Below, one piece after another: positions 32,155 to 40,616 of a stretch of DNA of 45,426 bases (within the stretch, counting starts at the first letter, position 1; each line of letters begins with the position of its first letter). The translations under genes were made by a program, and so were the position numbers. The notes beneath the pieces were generated by a model. The model saw only the letters and a list, made by a program, of their open reading frames with translations. It did no database searches and had not been told where the DNA came from. This DNA is from JBDNIO01 sp041688215 (lineage in GTDB: Bacteria > Pseudomonadota > Gammaproteobacteria > Nevskiales > Salinisphaeraceae): assembly GCA_041688215.1 (NCBI GenBank), contig JBDNIO010000205.1, positions 1-45,426 of the forward strand. The letters run 5' to 3'.

Positions 32155-33152
32155 AGCGCCGCCGCCGTCGCGAAACGGAAACTTTCGGCTTGTCCTTTCT
32201 GGACGCTATTTGCTGTGGTTTCGGCGCGATTGTTTTGCTGCTAGTCATCACCAAAACCGCGGAACCGACGATTATTGAGGATCGCGGTACCGGCCTGGAA
32301 AGTATTGCGGAAGAGTTGGCCTCCAAGCTGCCGGAGCTGGAGCAGGACATCACCAGCCTGCAAAAAAAGCTGGCGGATAATCAGGAACGCATTGCCGAAA
32401 GCCGGCAGCAGATCGCACGTCTGGCGCCCAAGGCGAATGCAAAAGCCGAAGCTGCAGCCGAGAAAAAACTGGATTCCAGAGCCGCCGTCACAATCGAACA
32501 GCGCCTGGCCGTGGCTAAACAAAAACTCACCGAAGAAATGCAACGCCTGCAGACCGCCGGCTTCACCCGTAAAACGGATTCGATCGGCGGCATTCCGGTA
32601 GACAGCGAATACATCATTTTTGTTATCGACACCTCCGGCAGTATGCACGCCTACGCCTGGCCGCTGGTTATAAAAAAACTGCAGGAAACCCTGGAAGTCT
32701 ACCCGCGAGTAAAAGGTATCCAGGTGATGAACGACATGGGCGATTACATGTTCGGCTCCTACGCCGGCGACTGGATTCCGGATACGCCGGGCCGTCGCAA
32801 GGTGATTCTGGAACAACTGCGTAGTTGGCAACCGTTTTCCAACAGCAGCCCGGTGGAGGGCATCACCCGCGCTATTCGTGCCTTCGCCGCCCCCGACAAG
32901 CGCATCAGTATTTACGTGTTCGGGGACGAGTTCACGGGCAACTCGATACAGTCGGTGCTGGATACGGTAGCGCGCATCAACACCAAGGACGCGCGCGGTA
33001 ACCCGCGGGTGCGTATACACGGCGTGGGCTTTCCCACGCAGTTCACTTCCTCCGGGCAAATACGCGGCACCGGCATCCGTTTTGCCACTCTCATGCGTAA
33101 TCTATGTGCCGAAAACGGCGGGACTTTTGTAGGTTTGCAGGGACTGCGTTAA
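32151..33152 (+). CDS. Membrane-anchored vWA protein 2 with ExbD/TolR-like helix
   Basis: A 333-residue paralogue of the upstream vWA protein in plan: Arg-rich start (KRRRRR), a transmembrane helix (about 14-34) beginning SFLDAICCGFGA with Asp at residue 18, a coiled coil (about 48-90), then a vWA domain (about 150-330) with D160-T-S162-G-S164 and an acidic site in YVFGDEFTG. The two copies share the SFLD...CG.GA..LL helix but differ strongly in the vWA domain, suggesting a heterodimer rather than a recent duplication. Start overlaps the upstream stop as ATGA. Confidence 0.88.
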   Translation: MKRRRRRETETFGLSFLDAICCGFGAIVLLLVITKTAEPTIIEDRGTGLESIAEELASKLPELEQDITSLQKKLADNQERIAESRQQIARLAPKANAKAEAAAEKKLDSRAAVTIEQRLAVAKQKLTEEMQRLQTAGFTRKTDSIGGIPVDSEYIIFVIDTSGSMHAYAWPLVIKKLQETLEVYPRVKGIQVMNDMGDYMFGSYAGDWIPDTPGRRKVILEQLRSWQPFSNSSPVEGITRAIRAFAAPDKRISIYVFGDEFTGNSIQSVLDTVARINTKDARGNPRVRIHGVGFPTQFTSSGQIRGTGIRFATLMRNLCAENGGTFVGLQGLR

Positions 33153-33210
33153 CCTCTCTTGAAGTGATTATTCAGATCGTTGGACCACGGTCTGAACTGA
33201 ATCTACAACT

Positions 33211-33358
33211 TGATCAGGTTTTTAACTTAGCCGAGAAAATGAAAGCACAAAGCCGGTCATTGCGAGCCCCGAAGGGGCGTGGCAATCTGGACTTTGCAGA
33301 GATTGCCGCGTCGCTAACGCGACTCGCAATGACTGGTACCAAGCTTCGAGCCTGATCA
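33211..33358. mobile_element. MITE-like inverted-repeat element, copy C
   Basis: Outer inverted repeats TGATCAGG (33211-33218) and CCTGATCA (33351-33358) enclose the core GTCATTGCGAG (33256-33266) and CTCGCAATGAC (33323-33333), a GCCCC-GAA-GGGGC hairpin (33266-33278) and GGCAATCT/AGATTGCC (33281-33288, 33300-33307). The core is that of copies A and B but the flanks differ. It separates the vWA genes from the last two lipoprotein genes. Confidence 0.7.
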
Positions 33359-33400
33359 GGACTAACAATGCTGCTGAAAAGTGGCAGGAGCGTGCGGAAA

Positions 33401-34087
33401 ATGTACGATTTCCGCTTTACTATAAATACTTTCATATCGCCCGCTGGCCGTGTTGCCGTGACGCGCGCGCTCATAGTCCTGACAGTACTGGCCATCTCGG
33501 CCTGTGGCGTGAAGCAAGTTACCGTAAAAGACAGCTTCCCGACGCCCGTGCTTACCCAGCACCCGCAACACGTCGGGCTATATTTGGACGACAACTTCCG
33601 TAACTACAACCACAACGAAAAACTGCCCGGCGGGGGCAAGTGGAATATCGATCTGGGCAAGGCCAACGTGGCGCTGTTCCAGCAGGTGCTCACCGGCATG
33701 TTCCGTCAGGTTTCGCTTGTACAGGCGGTGCAGAGCAATAGCGGGCTGGATGCCATCATCAAGCCGGAGATCGAGGAATACCAGTTCAGCACGCCCGACC
33801 AGAATCAAACCGACTATTTTGAAGCCTGGTTCAAATACCGAATCTATTTTTATGATGCCCAGGGCAAAAAACTCGGCGACTGGCCGCTGACCGCCTACGG
33901 CCGCAGCGAAGCGCAATTCCTGAACGCGGAGGATTCCCTGCGCGTCGCCACGCGCGTCGCCATGCGCGATGCCGCCACCGCCATGGTGCTGGAATTTGAC
34001 CAGCACCCTGCGGTGCGGGCGTTTTTATACGGTCCCGAGTCCGAGCCAGCGGTAGTCACGCAAGGAGACAGCCTGGATGCAAACTAG
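33401..34087 (+). CDS. Lipoprotein of unknown function
   Basis: A 228-residue predicted lipoprotein (lipobox AISAC, Gly at +2, suiting the outer membrane). The mature part has alternating strands and helices: HVGLYLDDNFRNYNHNEK, KWNIDLGKANVALFQQVLTGMF, then DAIIKPEIEEYQFSTP and a DAQGKKLGDWPLTAYGRSEAQ segment, with a helix RVAMRDAATAMVLEF near the end. The pattern recalls small outer-membrane lipoproteins that accompany envelope machines, but no named family is recognised. ATG at 33401 follows AGGAG (33386-33390); an in-frame ATG at 33368 lacks a site. It overlaps the next gene by 11 bp. Confidence 0.75.
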   Translation: MYDFRFTINTFISPAGRVAVTRALIVLTVLAISACGVKQVTVKDSFPTPVLTQHPQHVGLYLDDNFRNYNHNEKLPGGGKWNIDLGKANVALFQQVLTGMFRQVSLVQAVQSNSGLDAIIKPEIEEYQFSTPDQNQTDYFEAWFKYRIYFYDAQGKKLGDWPLTAYGRSEAQFLNAEDSLRVATRVAMRDAATAMVLEFDQHPAVRAFLYGPESEPAVVTQGDSLDAN

Positions 34088-34736
34088 CTATAAGCTGTTC
34101 GCGTTGTTGGCGATACTTGCCAGTACCGGTTGCGTGAAATCCTCGATCGAACAAATCCGGCATACCGCTGTGAATTCCCAGATAGCCGATACTGAATCGG
34201 TGGTGATACTCGGCCGGCGTCAGCACAACAACAAGGAAACCGAAAACAGTTTTCTCGATTGCGTTACCAACGCGCTGGACGACGGCAAGATGAAAGTGTT
34301 GCCAGAGCAGACCTTTAAGGATCAAATGTTCCCCTGGTTTGAGCCGCGTGTGGCGCCATTAACCACAAAATCCTTGCCGCAACTCATGAGCCAGACCGCT
34401 GTAGCCGAGCGCCTGAAACAAACCGGTGTGCGCTACATCGTATGGCTGGACGGCTCAACCGAAGACGGCGACAAGGGCGGCAGCATGTCCTGCGCCGCCG
34501 GCCCCGGTGGCGGCGGCTGTCTGGGGTTCCTCTGGTGGGAGAAAAACGCCGACTACGAAGCCTCTATCTGGGATATGCAGAACAGCGAATCCGTGGGCAA
34601 GATCAGCGTAGATGCCTCCGGCACGTCCTATGTTCCCGCCGTGATCATCCCCATCCCGCTAATCGCACGCACCCAGAACGCGGCCTGTATTGGCGTTGCG
34701 AATCAGCTACGCGAATTCTTGCAAACCTTAAATTAG
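34077..34736 (+). CDS. Lipoprotein of unknown function
   Basis: A 219-residue predicted lipoprotein (lipobox LASTGC, Val at +2, suiting the outer membrane). The mature sequence alternates strands and helices: SVVILGRRQHNN, NSFLDCVTNALDDGKMKVLPEQTF, AVAERLKQTGVRYIVWLDG, then a glycine-rich insert (AAGPGGGGCLGF) and YEASIWDMQNSESVGKISVDASG. This loosely recalls the CsgG/TolB-N type of nucleotide-binding-like lipoprotein folds, which is only a guess. The Shine-Dalgarno AAGGAG (34062-34067) is well placed. It ends 13 bp from the convergent nuoN stop, with no terminator between. Confidence 0.75.
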   Translation: MQTSYKLFALLAILASTGCVKSSIEQIRHTAVNSQIADTESVVILGRRQHNNKETENSFLDCVTNALDDGKMKVLPEQTFKDQMFPWFEPRVAPLTTKSLPQLMSQTAVAERLKQTGVRYIVWLDGSTEDGDKGGSMSCAAGPGGGGCLGFLWWEKNADYEASIWDMQNSESVGKISVDASGTSYVPAVIIPIPLIARTQNAACIGVANQLREFLQTLN

Positions 34737-34749
34737 CCCTGAAATTAAC

Positions 34750-36168
34750 CTAGCCGCCTTGTAACAACGCAATAAGCGGACTTGGGTAGACGCCGAGTGC
34801 AATCAACAAACCAGTGAGTAGCAGCAAGCTGGCCGCGGCTGGCAGTGCGACGCTGTGCCGAATATCGTCGGCTTCGGGATCGCCTGTCATCGTGATGATG
34901 ATGCGCAGGTAATAGAACAAGCCGATAGCGCTGCCCGCCACCAGTGCCAGCGTCAAAATCCAGAGTTCGCCCTCAATCCCCGCGGCCAGGACGTAGAACT
35001 TGGCGGGAAAGCCGGCGGTGAGCGGAATGCCGGCCAGCGATAACAGCATCAGACTGAATACCCCGGCCAGCCAAGGCCGGCGCCAGAACAGGCCTTGGTA
35101 TTGCGCCAGTGCCTGTGTTTCTTCGTCTTGCCCCTGGGAAAGCACGGTGATAATCGCAAACGCGCCGAGCGTGGTGACGAAGTAGGCGGCGAAATAGAAC
35201 ATGGCGGCTTCTACGCCAAGGGCGCCGCCGGCGATTAACGGCACCATTAAATAGCCCATGTGCGCGATGGAAGAGTAGGCCAACAGACGTTTGACGTTGT
35301 CCTGCAACAGCGCCAGCCAGTTGCCGATCAGCATGGAAGCCACTGCTACAATCGTGAGCACGGCCAGCAGCGTTGCATGTTGGTAGGCATTGGTTGCGGC
35401 CAGCAGGCGCAACAGCACCGCGAAAACCGCGCCCTTGGACACGGTGGCGAGAAAACCGGTTATAGGTGCCGGGGCGCCCTGGTAAACATCGGGCGCCCAC
35501 AGATGGAAGGGTACGAGCGAGAGCTTGAAACCTACGCCCGTGGCGATAAGCAGATAAGCGCTGATCAGGATCAAGCTGTTACTGTTTAACTCGCCGCTCA
35601 GCGCACCGATTTCACCGAATTCCAAAGCACCGGTTTCGGCATAAAACAGGGCGAGTCCGAAGGTGAGCAGTGCGGTGGAAACGCCGACCAGCACCAGATA
35701 TTTGATCGCCGCCTCGATGGGCTCTTGCGCGTGGCGGCGATAGGCTACCAACGCGAATAAGCCGACGCTGGTAGTTTCCAGACTCAGGAAAAAACTGCCC
35801 AGATGCACGCTGGCCGCCAGTGCCGCTGCGCCCAGGGTAGTAATCAGTAGGAGCAGATAATATTCCTCGTGGCGGATATCAAACGCGGATAAGTAGGCGT
35901 AACTAAGCAGGGTTGTTAGCAAGGCGGCCGCACTGATCAGGCCGATGAAAAACAGCGCGTAGCTGTCGATCATGAACAGCGGCGTGACTTGCAGGGGCGC
36001 TACGCCGGCCGCACCGGGCAAGGTAAGCAAGGTTACGATGAGACCCACGACGGTTAATCCGAACGCCGCACCGTGGTGGCGTTTAATCGAAACGCCAGCC
36101 AGAACCATAACTATCGTTGTGGCCAGCGCGAGCAGCGGGGATATGGCGATGATTTGCGCGAGACTCAT
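34750..36168 (-). CDS. nuoN: NADH-quinone oxidoreductase subunit N
   Basis: A 472-residue, roughly 14-helix antiporter-like subunit of the complex I membrane arm, one of three proton-pumping modules. Family motifs include the half-channel lysines in IKYLVLVGVSTALLTFG and ATVSKGAVFA, the segment VPFHLWAPDVYQGAPAPITGFL, and NVKRLLAYSSIAHMGYL. Length is close to E. coli NuoN (485). The start overlaps the nuoM stop as ATGA, so it is the last gene of the nuo operon; transcription runs toward the convergent lipoprotein gene. Confidence 0.96.
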   Translation of the reverse strand: MSLAQIIAISPLLALATTIVMVLAGVSIKRHHGAAFGLTVVGLIVTLLTLPGAAGVAPLQVTPLFMIDSYALFFIGLISAAALLTTLLSYAYLSAFDIRHEEYYLLLLITTLGAAALAASVHLGSFFLSLETTSVGLFALVAYRRHAQEPIEAAIKYLVLVGVSTALLTFGLALFYAETGALEFGEIGALSGELNSNSLILISAYLLIATGVGFKLSLVPFHLWAPDVYQGAPAPITGFLATVSKGAVFAVLLRLLAATNAYQHATLLAVLTIVAVASMLIGNWLALLQDNVKRLLAYSSIAHMGYLMVPLIAGGALGVEAAMFYFAAYFVTTLGAFAIITVLSQGQDEETQALAQYQGLFWRRPWLAGVFSLMLLSLAGIPLTAGFPAKFYVLAAGIEGELWILTLALVAGSAIGLFYYLRIIITMTGDPEADDIRHSVALPAAASLLLLTGLLIALGVYPSPLIALLQGG

Positions 36169-37649
36169 GGCGATGCTCCGCCGACCACGGCCTGCAGACC
36201 TTCCAGCGCGGGTGTAGCCATATCGAATACCGGCTGTGGATAGATTCCCAGCCAGATAATCGCTATGGCCAGCAGGCCCATAACGCCAAGCTCGCGTTTA
36301 TCGAAATCCAGGAGTTGCAGGCTTTCCGGGGCGGGGCCGTGAAAGCTGCGTTGGATCATGACCAGTGAGTAAATCGCCGCGCCAATCAAACCCAGGGCTG
36401 CAACCGCGGTCAGGCCGTAACTTACTTGCCAGGCGCCGAGCAGCGCCAGGAATTCTCCCACGAAGTTACCGGTGCCCGGCATGCCCAGCGAGGCAATAGC
36501 GAAAAACATGCCCAGGCCGGCTAACTTGGGCGCGCGCGCGGCCAGTCCGCCCATGCTGCGCATATCCCGGGTATGCAAGCGATGTTGCAGGGCCCCGGCG
36601 AGCAGGAACAAGGCGCCGGTGGATACGCCATGCGCAACCATCTGCATTACCGCGCCTTGCAGCGCCCAGATATTCCAGGCGTATATGCCCAGTAGTACGA
36701 AACCAAGATGCGAGATACTGGTGCAAGCGATCAGGCGTTTGATATCGGTTTGTACGAAGGCCAACAGCGCGCCGTAGATGATGCTGACCACGCCCAGTGT
36801 CATCGCAATGGGGGCGAAGTTTAGCGAGGCTTCGGGGAACAGCGGCAGTGCAAAACGCAACAGCCCGTAAGCGCCGGTCTTGAGCAGAATCGCGGCCAGA
36901 ATAATCGAACCGGCGGTGGGGGCGGCGGTATGTGCATCGGGCAACCAGGAATGCACCGGTACGGCCGGCAGTTTCACCGCGAAGGCGATAAAGAAACCGA
37001 GCATGAGCCACATCGCCAGTGGGCCCGCGACTTCGGTGCCGAGCAGGTCGAAATAGTCAAAACTGAATTCGCCGGTTGCGCCCTGATATACAAACACCAG
37101 TGCCAGGATGGACACTAGCATCAAAAGACCACTGGCCTGAGTAAACAGGAAGAATTTAATCGCCGCGTAAATGCGGTTCTCGTGGCCCCAGATGCCGATG
37201 AGGAAATACATCGGCACCAGCATCACTTCCCAGAAAAAGAAAAACAGGAACAGGTCCAGCGCCAGGAATACGCCGATCACGCCGGCCAGCGACCACATCA
37301 AATTAAAGTGGAAAAAGGCGACCCTTTCTTCGATTTCCTTCCAGGAAGCGGCAATCCCGGCCAGCCCCAGCGCGCAGGTGAGGATAATCATCAACAGCGA
37401 CAAACCGTCGAGCCCCAGCGCCCAGGTAATGCCGAAGCGCGGAATCCATTCTGCCGATTGGTAAGCCAGCCAGGCGCCCTGGCCCTGTACGGCAAAGGTT
37501 TCGCCACCGGCAAACCAGAAGTAGAGACAAATGATTAAATCCAGCGTCAGCGCCCCGGCACTAATCCAGCGCGGTGCCCGGCCCTCGCCGGTAAAGGCTG
37601 CGAGTACGCCGCCGATGAGTGGAATCAGGATGAGTGCGGTCAGCAGCAT
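36165..37649 (-). CDS. nuoM: NADH-quinone oxidoreductase subunit M
   Basis: A 494-residue antiporter-like proton-pumping subunit. The conserved glutamate is in FFFFWEVMLVPMY. The half-channel segment VKLPAVPVHSWLPDAHTAAPTAGS and lysine-bearing LLKTGAYGLLRF are intact, as is TDIKRLIACTSISHLGFVLLG. Normal length (E. coli 509). It shares 1 bp with the nuoL stop (TAATG) and overlaps nuoN by 4 bp. Confidence 0.97.
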   Translation of the reverse strand: MLLTALILIPLIGGVLAAFTGEGRAPRWISAGALTLDLIICLYFWFAGGETFAVQGQGAWLAYQSAEWIPRFGITWALGLDGLSLLMIILTCALGLAGIAASWKEIEERVAFFHFNLMWSLAGVIGVFLALDLFLFFFFWEVMLVPMYFLIGIWGHENRIYAAIKFFLFTQASGLLMLVSILALVFVYQGATGEFSFDYFDLLGTEVAGPLAMWLMLGFFIAFAVKLPAVPVHSWLPDAHTAAPTAGSIILAAILLKTGAYGLLRFALPLFPEASLNFAPIAMTLGVVSIIYGALLAFVQTDIKRLIACTSISHLGFVLLGIYAWNIWALQGAVMQMVAHGVSTGALFLLAGALQHRLHTRDMRSMGGLAARAPKLAGLGMFFAIASLGMPGTGNFVGEFLALLGAWQVSYGLTAVAALGLIGAAIYSLVMIQRSFHGPAPESLQLLDFDKRELGVMGLLAIAIIWLGIYPQPVFDMATPALEGLQAVVGGASP

Positions 37650-39484
37650 TACAACACCTGCGCCAGCGCAAACAGGATGATCACGCCGCCGGCAATGGCC
37701 GATGCGTACCAGCGCAGGTTGCCGGTTTGCGTGGCCGACAAACCGCGATGCAGGGCCGTGTTGCCCCAGGCGATTATCGTAAAGACGCCGTCCAGAATGT
37801 CGTCTCTATTTAAACGGGCAATGGCGACGACGGGACGCACCAGCAGACGGTCGTAAAGCCAGTCGAAACCGCAGCCTGAGCGTGCAAAGCGGGCTATTGC
37901 GGAATCGGATTGCGTTTGTTCGCCGCGGCCGAACATGAGCCACGCCAGACCGATGCCTGCGAGCGATGTAACGCCCGCGATCAATTTCAGAATCGTTGCT
38001 GTGGTGCCGTGATGCTCACCCGGCGCGCCGGGCAGCACGGATTCCAACGGCAAATGTATGAAGCCGCCAATAATTGAAAGCACAGCGAGCACGCCCAGCG
38101 GAATCAGCACCCGCCAGCTATGTTCCGTGCCCGGTTGGGCGTCCTGTTTGGCTTCGCCGAAGAATGCGATGAAAATCATCCGGAAGGTGTATAGCGCGGT
38201 AAGCAGCGCGCCGATCAGGCCCGCCAACCACAGCCAGGTGCCGCCGATATTGGGCGATCCGTTTTGCCAGGCTTCCAGCAGGATGACGTCCTTGCTATAA
38301 AAGCCGGCGGTGACCAATGGCAGGGAAGCCAGCGCCGAGCCGCCGATCAGCATGCTCCAGAAGGCTGCCGGTAGCTTCTTTCTTAGCCCGCCCATTTTGA
38401 AGATATCGGTCTCGTGGTGCAGGCGTAGCATGACGGCACCCGCAGCCAGAAATAACAGCGCCTTGAAAAACGCGTGCGTCATCAAGTGAAATACGGCCGC
38501 CGACCACGCGCCCACGCCGAGCGCCAGAAACATATAACCGATCTGGCTGATGGTGGAATAGGCCAGTACGCGTTTCATATCCGACTGGCCGAGCGCGCTG
38601 ATGCCGGCGATAAGCAGGGTCGCGGCGCCGGCCAGGGCAACGGCAGTCATCACTGGCGGGGCTAATTCGTAGATTGGGTGCATGCGCGCGATCAGATAAA
38701 CGCCTGCGGTTACCATGGTTGCCGCGTGGATTAACGCCGAAACCGGCGTGGGGCCGGCCATGGCATCTGGCAACCAGGTTTGTAGCGGCACCTGTGCGGA
38801 TTTGCCCACCGCGCCGCTGAGTAGCAGCGCGGCTGCTGCAATCGCCGTACCGTTGCCCGGTTGCCACATTTCGGTGGCTCGGGCGAGCAGGGTGTCGATA
38901 TCCAAGGTGCCGAGTTCGGCGAACAGCAGAAACAAACCCAAGGCCATCGCCGCATCGCCGATACGCGTCACGATGAAGGCTTTCTGCGCGGCTGCGCCGT
39001 TGGCCGAGTCCTGATACCAGAAGCCGATCAGCAGATAACTGCACAGGCCTACACCTTCCCAGCCCAGATAAAGCAGCAGCAGGTTGTCGCCCAGCACCAG
39101 TAGCAGCATGGAGGCGACAAACAGATTCATGTAGGCAAAAAAGCGCTGCATGCCGTCGTCGTGCGCCATGTATTCGGTCGAATACAGGTGGATCAGAAAG
39201 CCGACGCCGGTGATCACACCCATCATCACCATGGATAGCGCATCCAGATGCAGGGTAATGCCCGGATTGAATGTGCCAATCGACATCCAGGTCCAGAGCG
39301 TTAGTTCATAGGCGGTTTCGCCGGAGCTCGAGAACGAAATGCTGGCAAGCAAAGCCACAAGCGCCGCCAGTCCCACCGAACCGGCGCCAAAGGTAGCGGC
39401 CACCGGCCGTGGTAAGCGCAACAGCAACAGCGCTATTGCACTAGCCAGCGGCAGCGCAGGGACCAACCACAAAAGCCCCGTCAT
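37649..39484 (-). CDS. nuoL: NADH-quinone oxidoreductase subunit L
   Basis: A 611-residue distal antiporter-like subunit with the long lateral helix at its C-terminus. It has the conserved glutamate in LLYLGWEGVGLCSYLL, VPLQTWLPDAMAGPTPVSALIHAATMV (the first half-channel), and SDMKRVLAYSTISQIGYMFLALG. Length matches E. coli (613). The start overlaps the nuoK stop as ATGA. Confidence 0.97.
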   Translation of the reverse strand: MTGLLWLVPALPLASAIALLLLRLPRPVAATFGAGSVGLAALVALLASISFSSSGETAYELTLWTWMSIGTFNPGITLHLDALSMVMMGVITGVGFLIHLYSTEYMAHDDGMQRFFAYMNLFVASMLLLVLGDNLLLLYLGWEGVGLCSYLLIGFWYQDSANGAAAQKAFIVTRIGDAAMALGLFLLFAELGTLDIDTLLARATEMWQPGNGTAIAAAALLLSGAVGKSAQVPLQTWLPDAMAGPTPVSALIHAATMVTAGVYLIARMHPIYELAPPVMTAVALAGAATLLIAGISALGQSDMKRVLAYSTISQIGYMFLALGVGAWSAAVFHLMTHAFFKALLFLAAGAVMLRLHHETDIFKMGGLRKKLPAAFWSMLIGGSALASLPLVTAGFYSKDVILLEAWQNGSPNIGGTWLWLAGLIGALLTALYTFRMIFIAFFGEAKQDAQPGTEHSWRVLIPLGVLAVLSIIGGFIHLPLESVLPGAPGEHHGTTATILKLIAGVTSLAGIGLAWLMFGRGEQTQSDSAIARFARSGCGFDWLYDRLLVRPVVAIARLNRDDILDGVFTIIAWGNTALHRGLSATQTGNLRWYASAIAGGVIILFALAQVL

Positions 39485-39795
39485 CCCGACAACTGGTTTA
39501 GTTTATCGATGTCCAGACCGCGTACGAACCGGTACATCTGCAACACCAGCGCGAGGCCCACGGACACATTCGCGGCCGCCACGGTAAGAATCAGGATGAA
39601 CATAATCTGCCCGTCTGCGCCGCCCCAACGAGCACCGGCGGCAACAAATGCCAGCCCTGCCGCGTTGAGCATGATCTCAATATTGATCAGCACAAAAATC
39701 AGGTTGCGGCGCAGCAACACCCCGAGCAGGCCGAGCGCGAATAACACCGCGGCCAGCAACAGGCTGTGTTCGAGGGGGATGTCGGCTATCTGCAC
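39481..39795 (-). CDS. nuoK: NADH-quinone oxidoreductase subunit K
   Basis: A 104-residue, three-helix subunit in the proton path beside the quinone site. Two membrane glutamates typical of NuoK can be seen: one in NIEIMLNAAGLAF. The segment VAAGARWGGADGQIMFILILT aligns with the E. coli protein. The start codon is GTG (39793-39795), preceded by AAGAAGGA about 8 bp upstream. A repeat element lies between it and nuoJ. Confidence 0.95.
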   Translation of the reverse strand: MQIADIPLEHSLLLAAVLFALGLLGVLLRRNLIFVLINIEIMLNAAGLAFVAAGARWGGADGQIMFILILTVAAANVSVGLALVLQMYRFVRGLDIDKLNQLSG

Positions 39796-39830
39796 GATCC
39801 CATCCTTCTTGCATTACCAAAATTTATTTT

Positions 39831-39908
39831 TTTACCGCAGAGGGCGCAGAGAGCGCTGAGGAAAACTAAAAGCTGCATTTTTTTCTTCTCTGCGTACTCT
39901 GCGGTTAA
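39831..39908. repeat. nuo-gap inverted-repeat element 1 (nuoJ-nuoK)
   Basis: The smallest member of the family found in every nuo gap. Left end TTACCGCAGAGGGCGCAGAG (39833 onward) is an imperfect inverted copy of the right end CTCTGCGTACTCTGCGGTTAA (to 39908). The central part is A/T-rich. It differs from the other three by CGCAG in place of CACAG, so it may be a related subfamily. Confidence 0.65.
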
Positions 39909-39919
39909 TAGGTCTTTAT

Positions 39920-40423
39920 TCAAAACCGCTCCTCCTCGCGCTCGCGCCGGCCCAGGTGGTAGGCGCCGATAAAACCGGCCAGCAGCAGCATGGAAGCCAG
40001 TTCGACGATCAGTACGTAAGGGCCGAACAGGGCGATACCTACGGCTTTAGACTCCACACCGGCGGCGCCGGCTTGTGCGAAATCTCCCGCCAGCAATGCC
40101 CGGACGATGACGACAAGCAACACACCCGCGAGCAGACTCGGGCCAATCCAGGCGCGCGGCCCTAGCCAGCGTTTTTCCAGTTTTATGTCTTCGGTAACGT
40201 TTAACATCATCGCGACAAAAACGAATAAAACGACGATGGCACCAGCGTAAACAATCACCTCCAAAACAGCCACGAACGGCGCGCCAAGCACAAAGAAAAT
40301 CGTGGCTACAGCCAAGAACGATACGATTAAATACAGCAGCGCGTGCACGGCATTTACCGACACAATCACCATGAAAGTGGCGGCGGTGGCGATAGCGGCG
40401 GCGATGTAGAAAGTTAGTTCCAT
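39920..40423 (-). CDS. nuoJ: NADH-quinone oxidoreductase subunit J
   Basis: A 167-residue, five-helix subunit at the junction of quinone cavity and proton channel. The conserved region around the third helix is present (VLEVIVYAGAIVVLFVFVAMMLN), including the kinked helix that changes form during turnover. E. coli NuoJ has 184 residues. There is no visible Shine-Dalgarno sequence before the ATG at 40421-40423, because the repeat element begins within 10 bp of it. Confidence 0.95.
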   Translation of the reverse strand: MELTFYIAAAIATAATFMVIVSVNAVHALLYLIVSFLAVATIFFVLGAPFVAVLEVIVYAGAIVVLFVFVAMMLNVTEDIKLEKRWLGPRAWIGPSLLAGVLLVVIVRALLAGDFAQAGAAGVESKAVGIALFGPYVLIVELASMLLLAGFIGAYHLGRREREEERF

Positions 40424-40430
40424 ATGTCAT

Positions 40431-40608
40431 TAACCACAGAGAAACAGAGGAACAGAGGAACAGAGGAATGATTAAAGGTGTCGATATTGCGCTTGGTTCT
40501 CAACACATTCGAATGTGGCTTTACTGTGCCTTGGCCTAACAGTTGCCCGCCGAGATTGATAGCGCAATAAAAAACAGCCCTCTGTTCCTCTGTTTCTCTG
40601 TGGTTTTT
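40431..40608. repeat. nuo-gap inverted-repeat element 2 (nuoI-nuoJ)
   Basis: A 26 bp perfect inverted repeat (40433-40458 and 40579-40604; begins ACCACAGAGAAACAGAGG) bounds the element. Nested inside are ATTGCGCT (40486-40493)/AGCGCAAT (40561-40568) and a perfect palindrome CACATTCGAATGTG (40504-40517), so the transcript could fold into a long hairpin. The arms consist of repeated GAACAGAG-like units. Confidence 0.8.
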
Positions 40609-40616
40609 TTCTTGAA

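Noticed and set aside
32241..33059. 272-codon open frame antisense to the second vWA gene
   Set aside because: No motif or start signal; the sense strand encodes a clear vWA protein.
28963..33152. Zorya-type anti-phage system (ZorA/ZorB motor)
   Set aside because: A channel protein is present, but there is no MotB-like ZorB with a peptidoglycan-binding domain, no ZorC, no helicase and no nuclease nearby; motor logic may be similar but the parts differ.
34737..34749. Terminator between the last lipoprotein gene and nuoN
   Set aside because: Only 13 bp between convergent stops and no hairpin.
38295..39044. 249-codon open frame in another frame of nuoL
   Set aside because: Shadow of a well-conserved gene; composition is that of a shifted frame.
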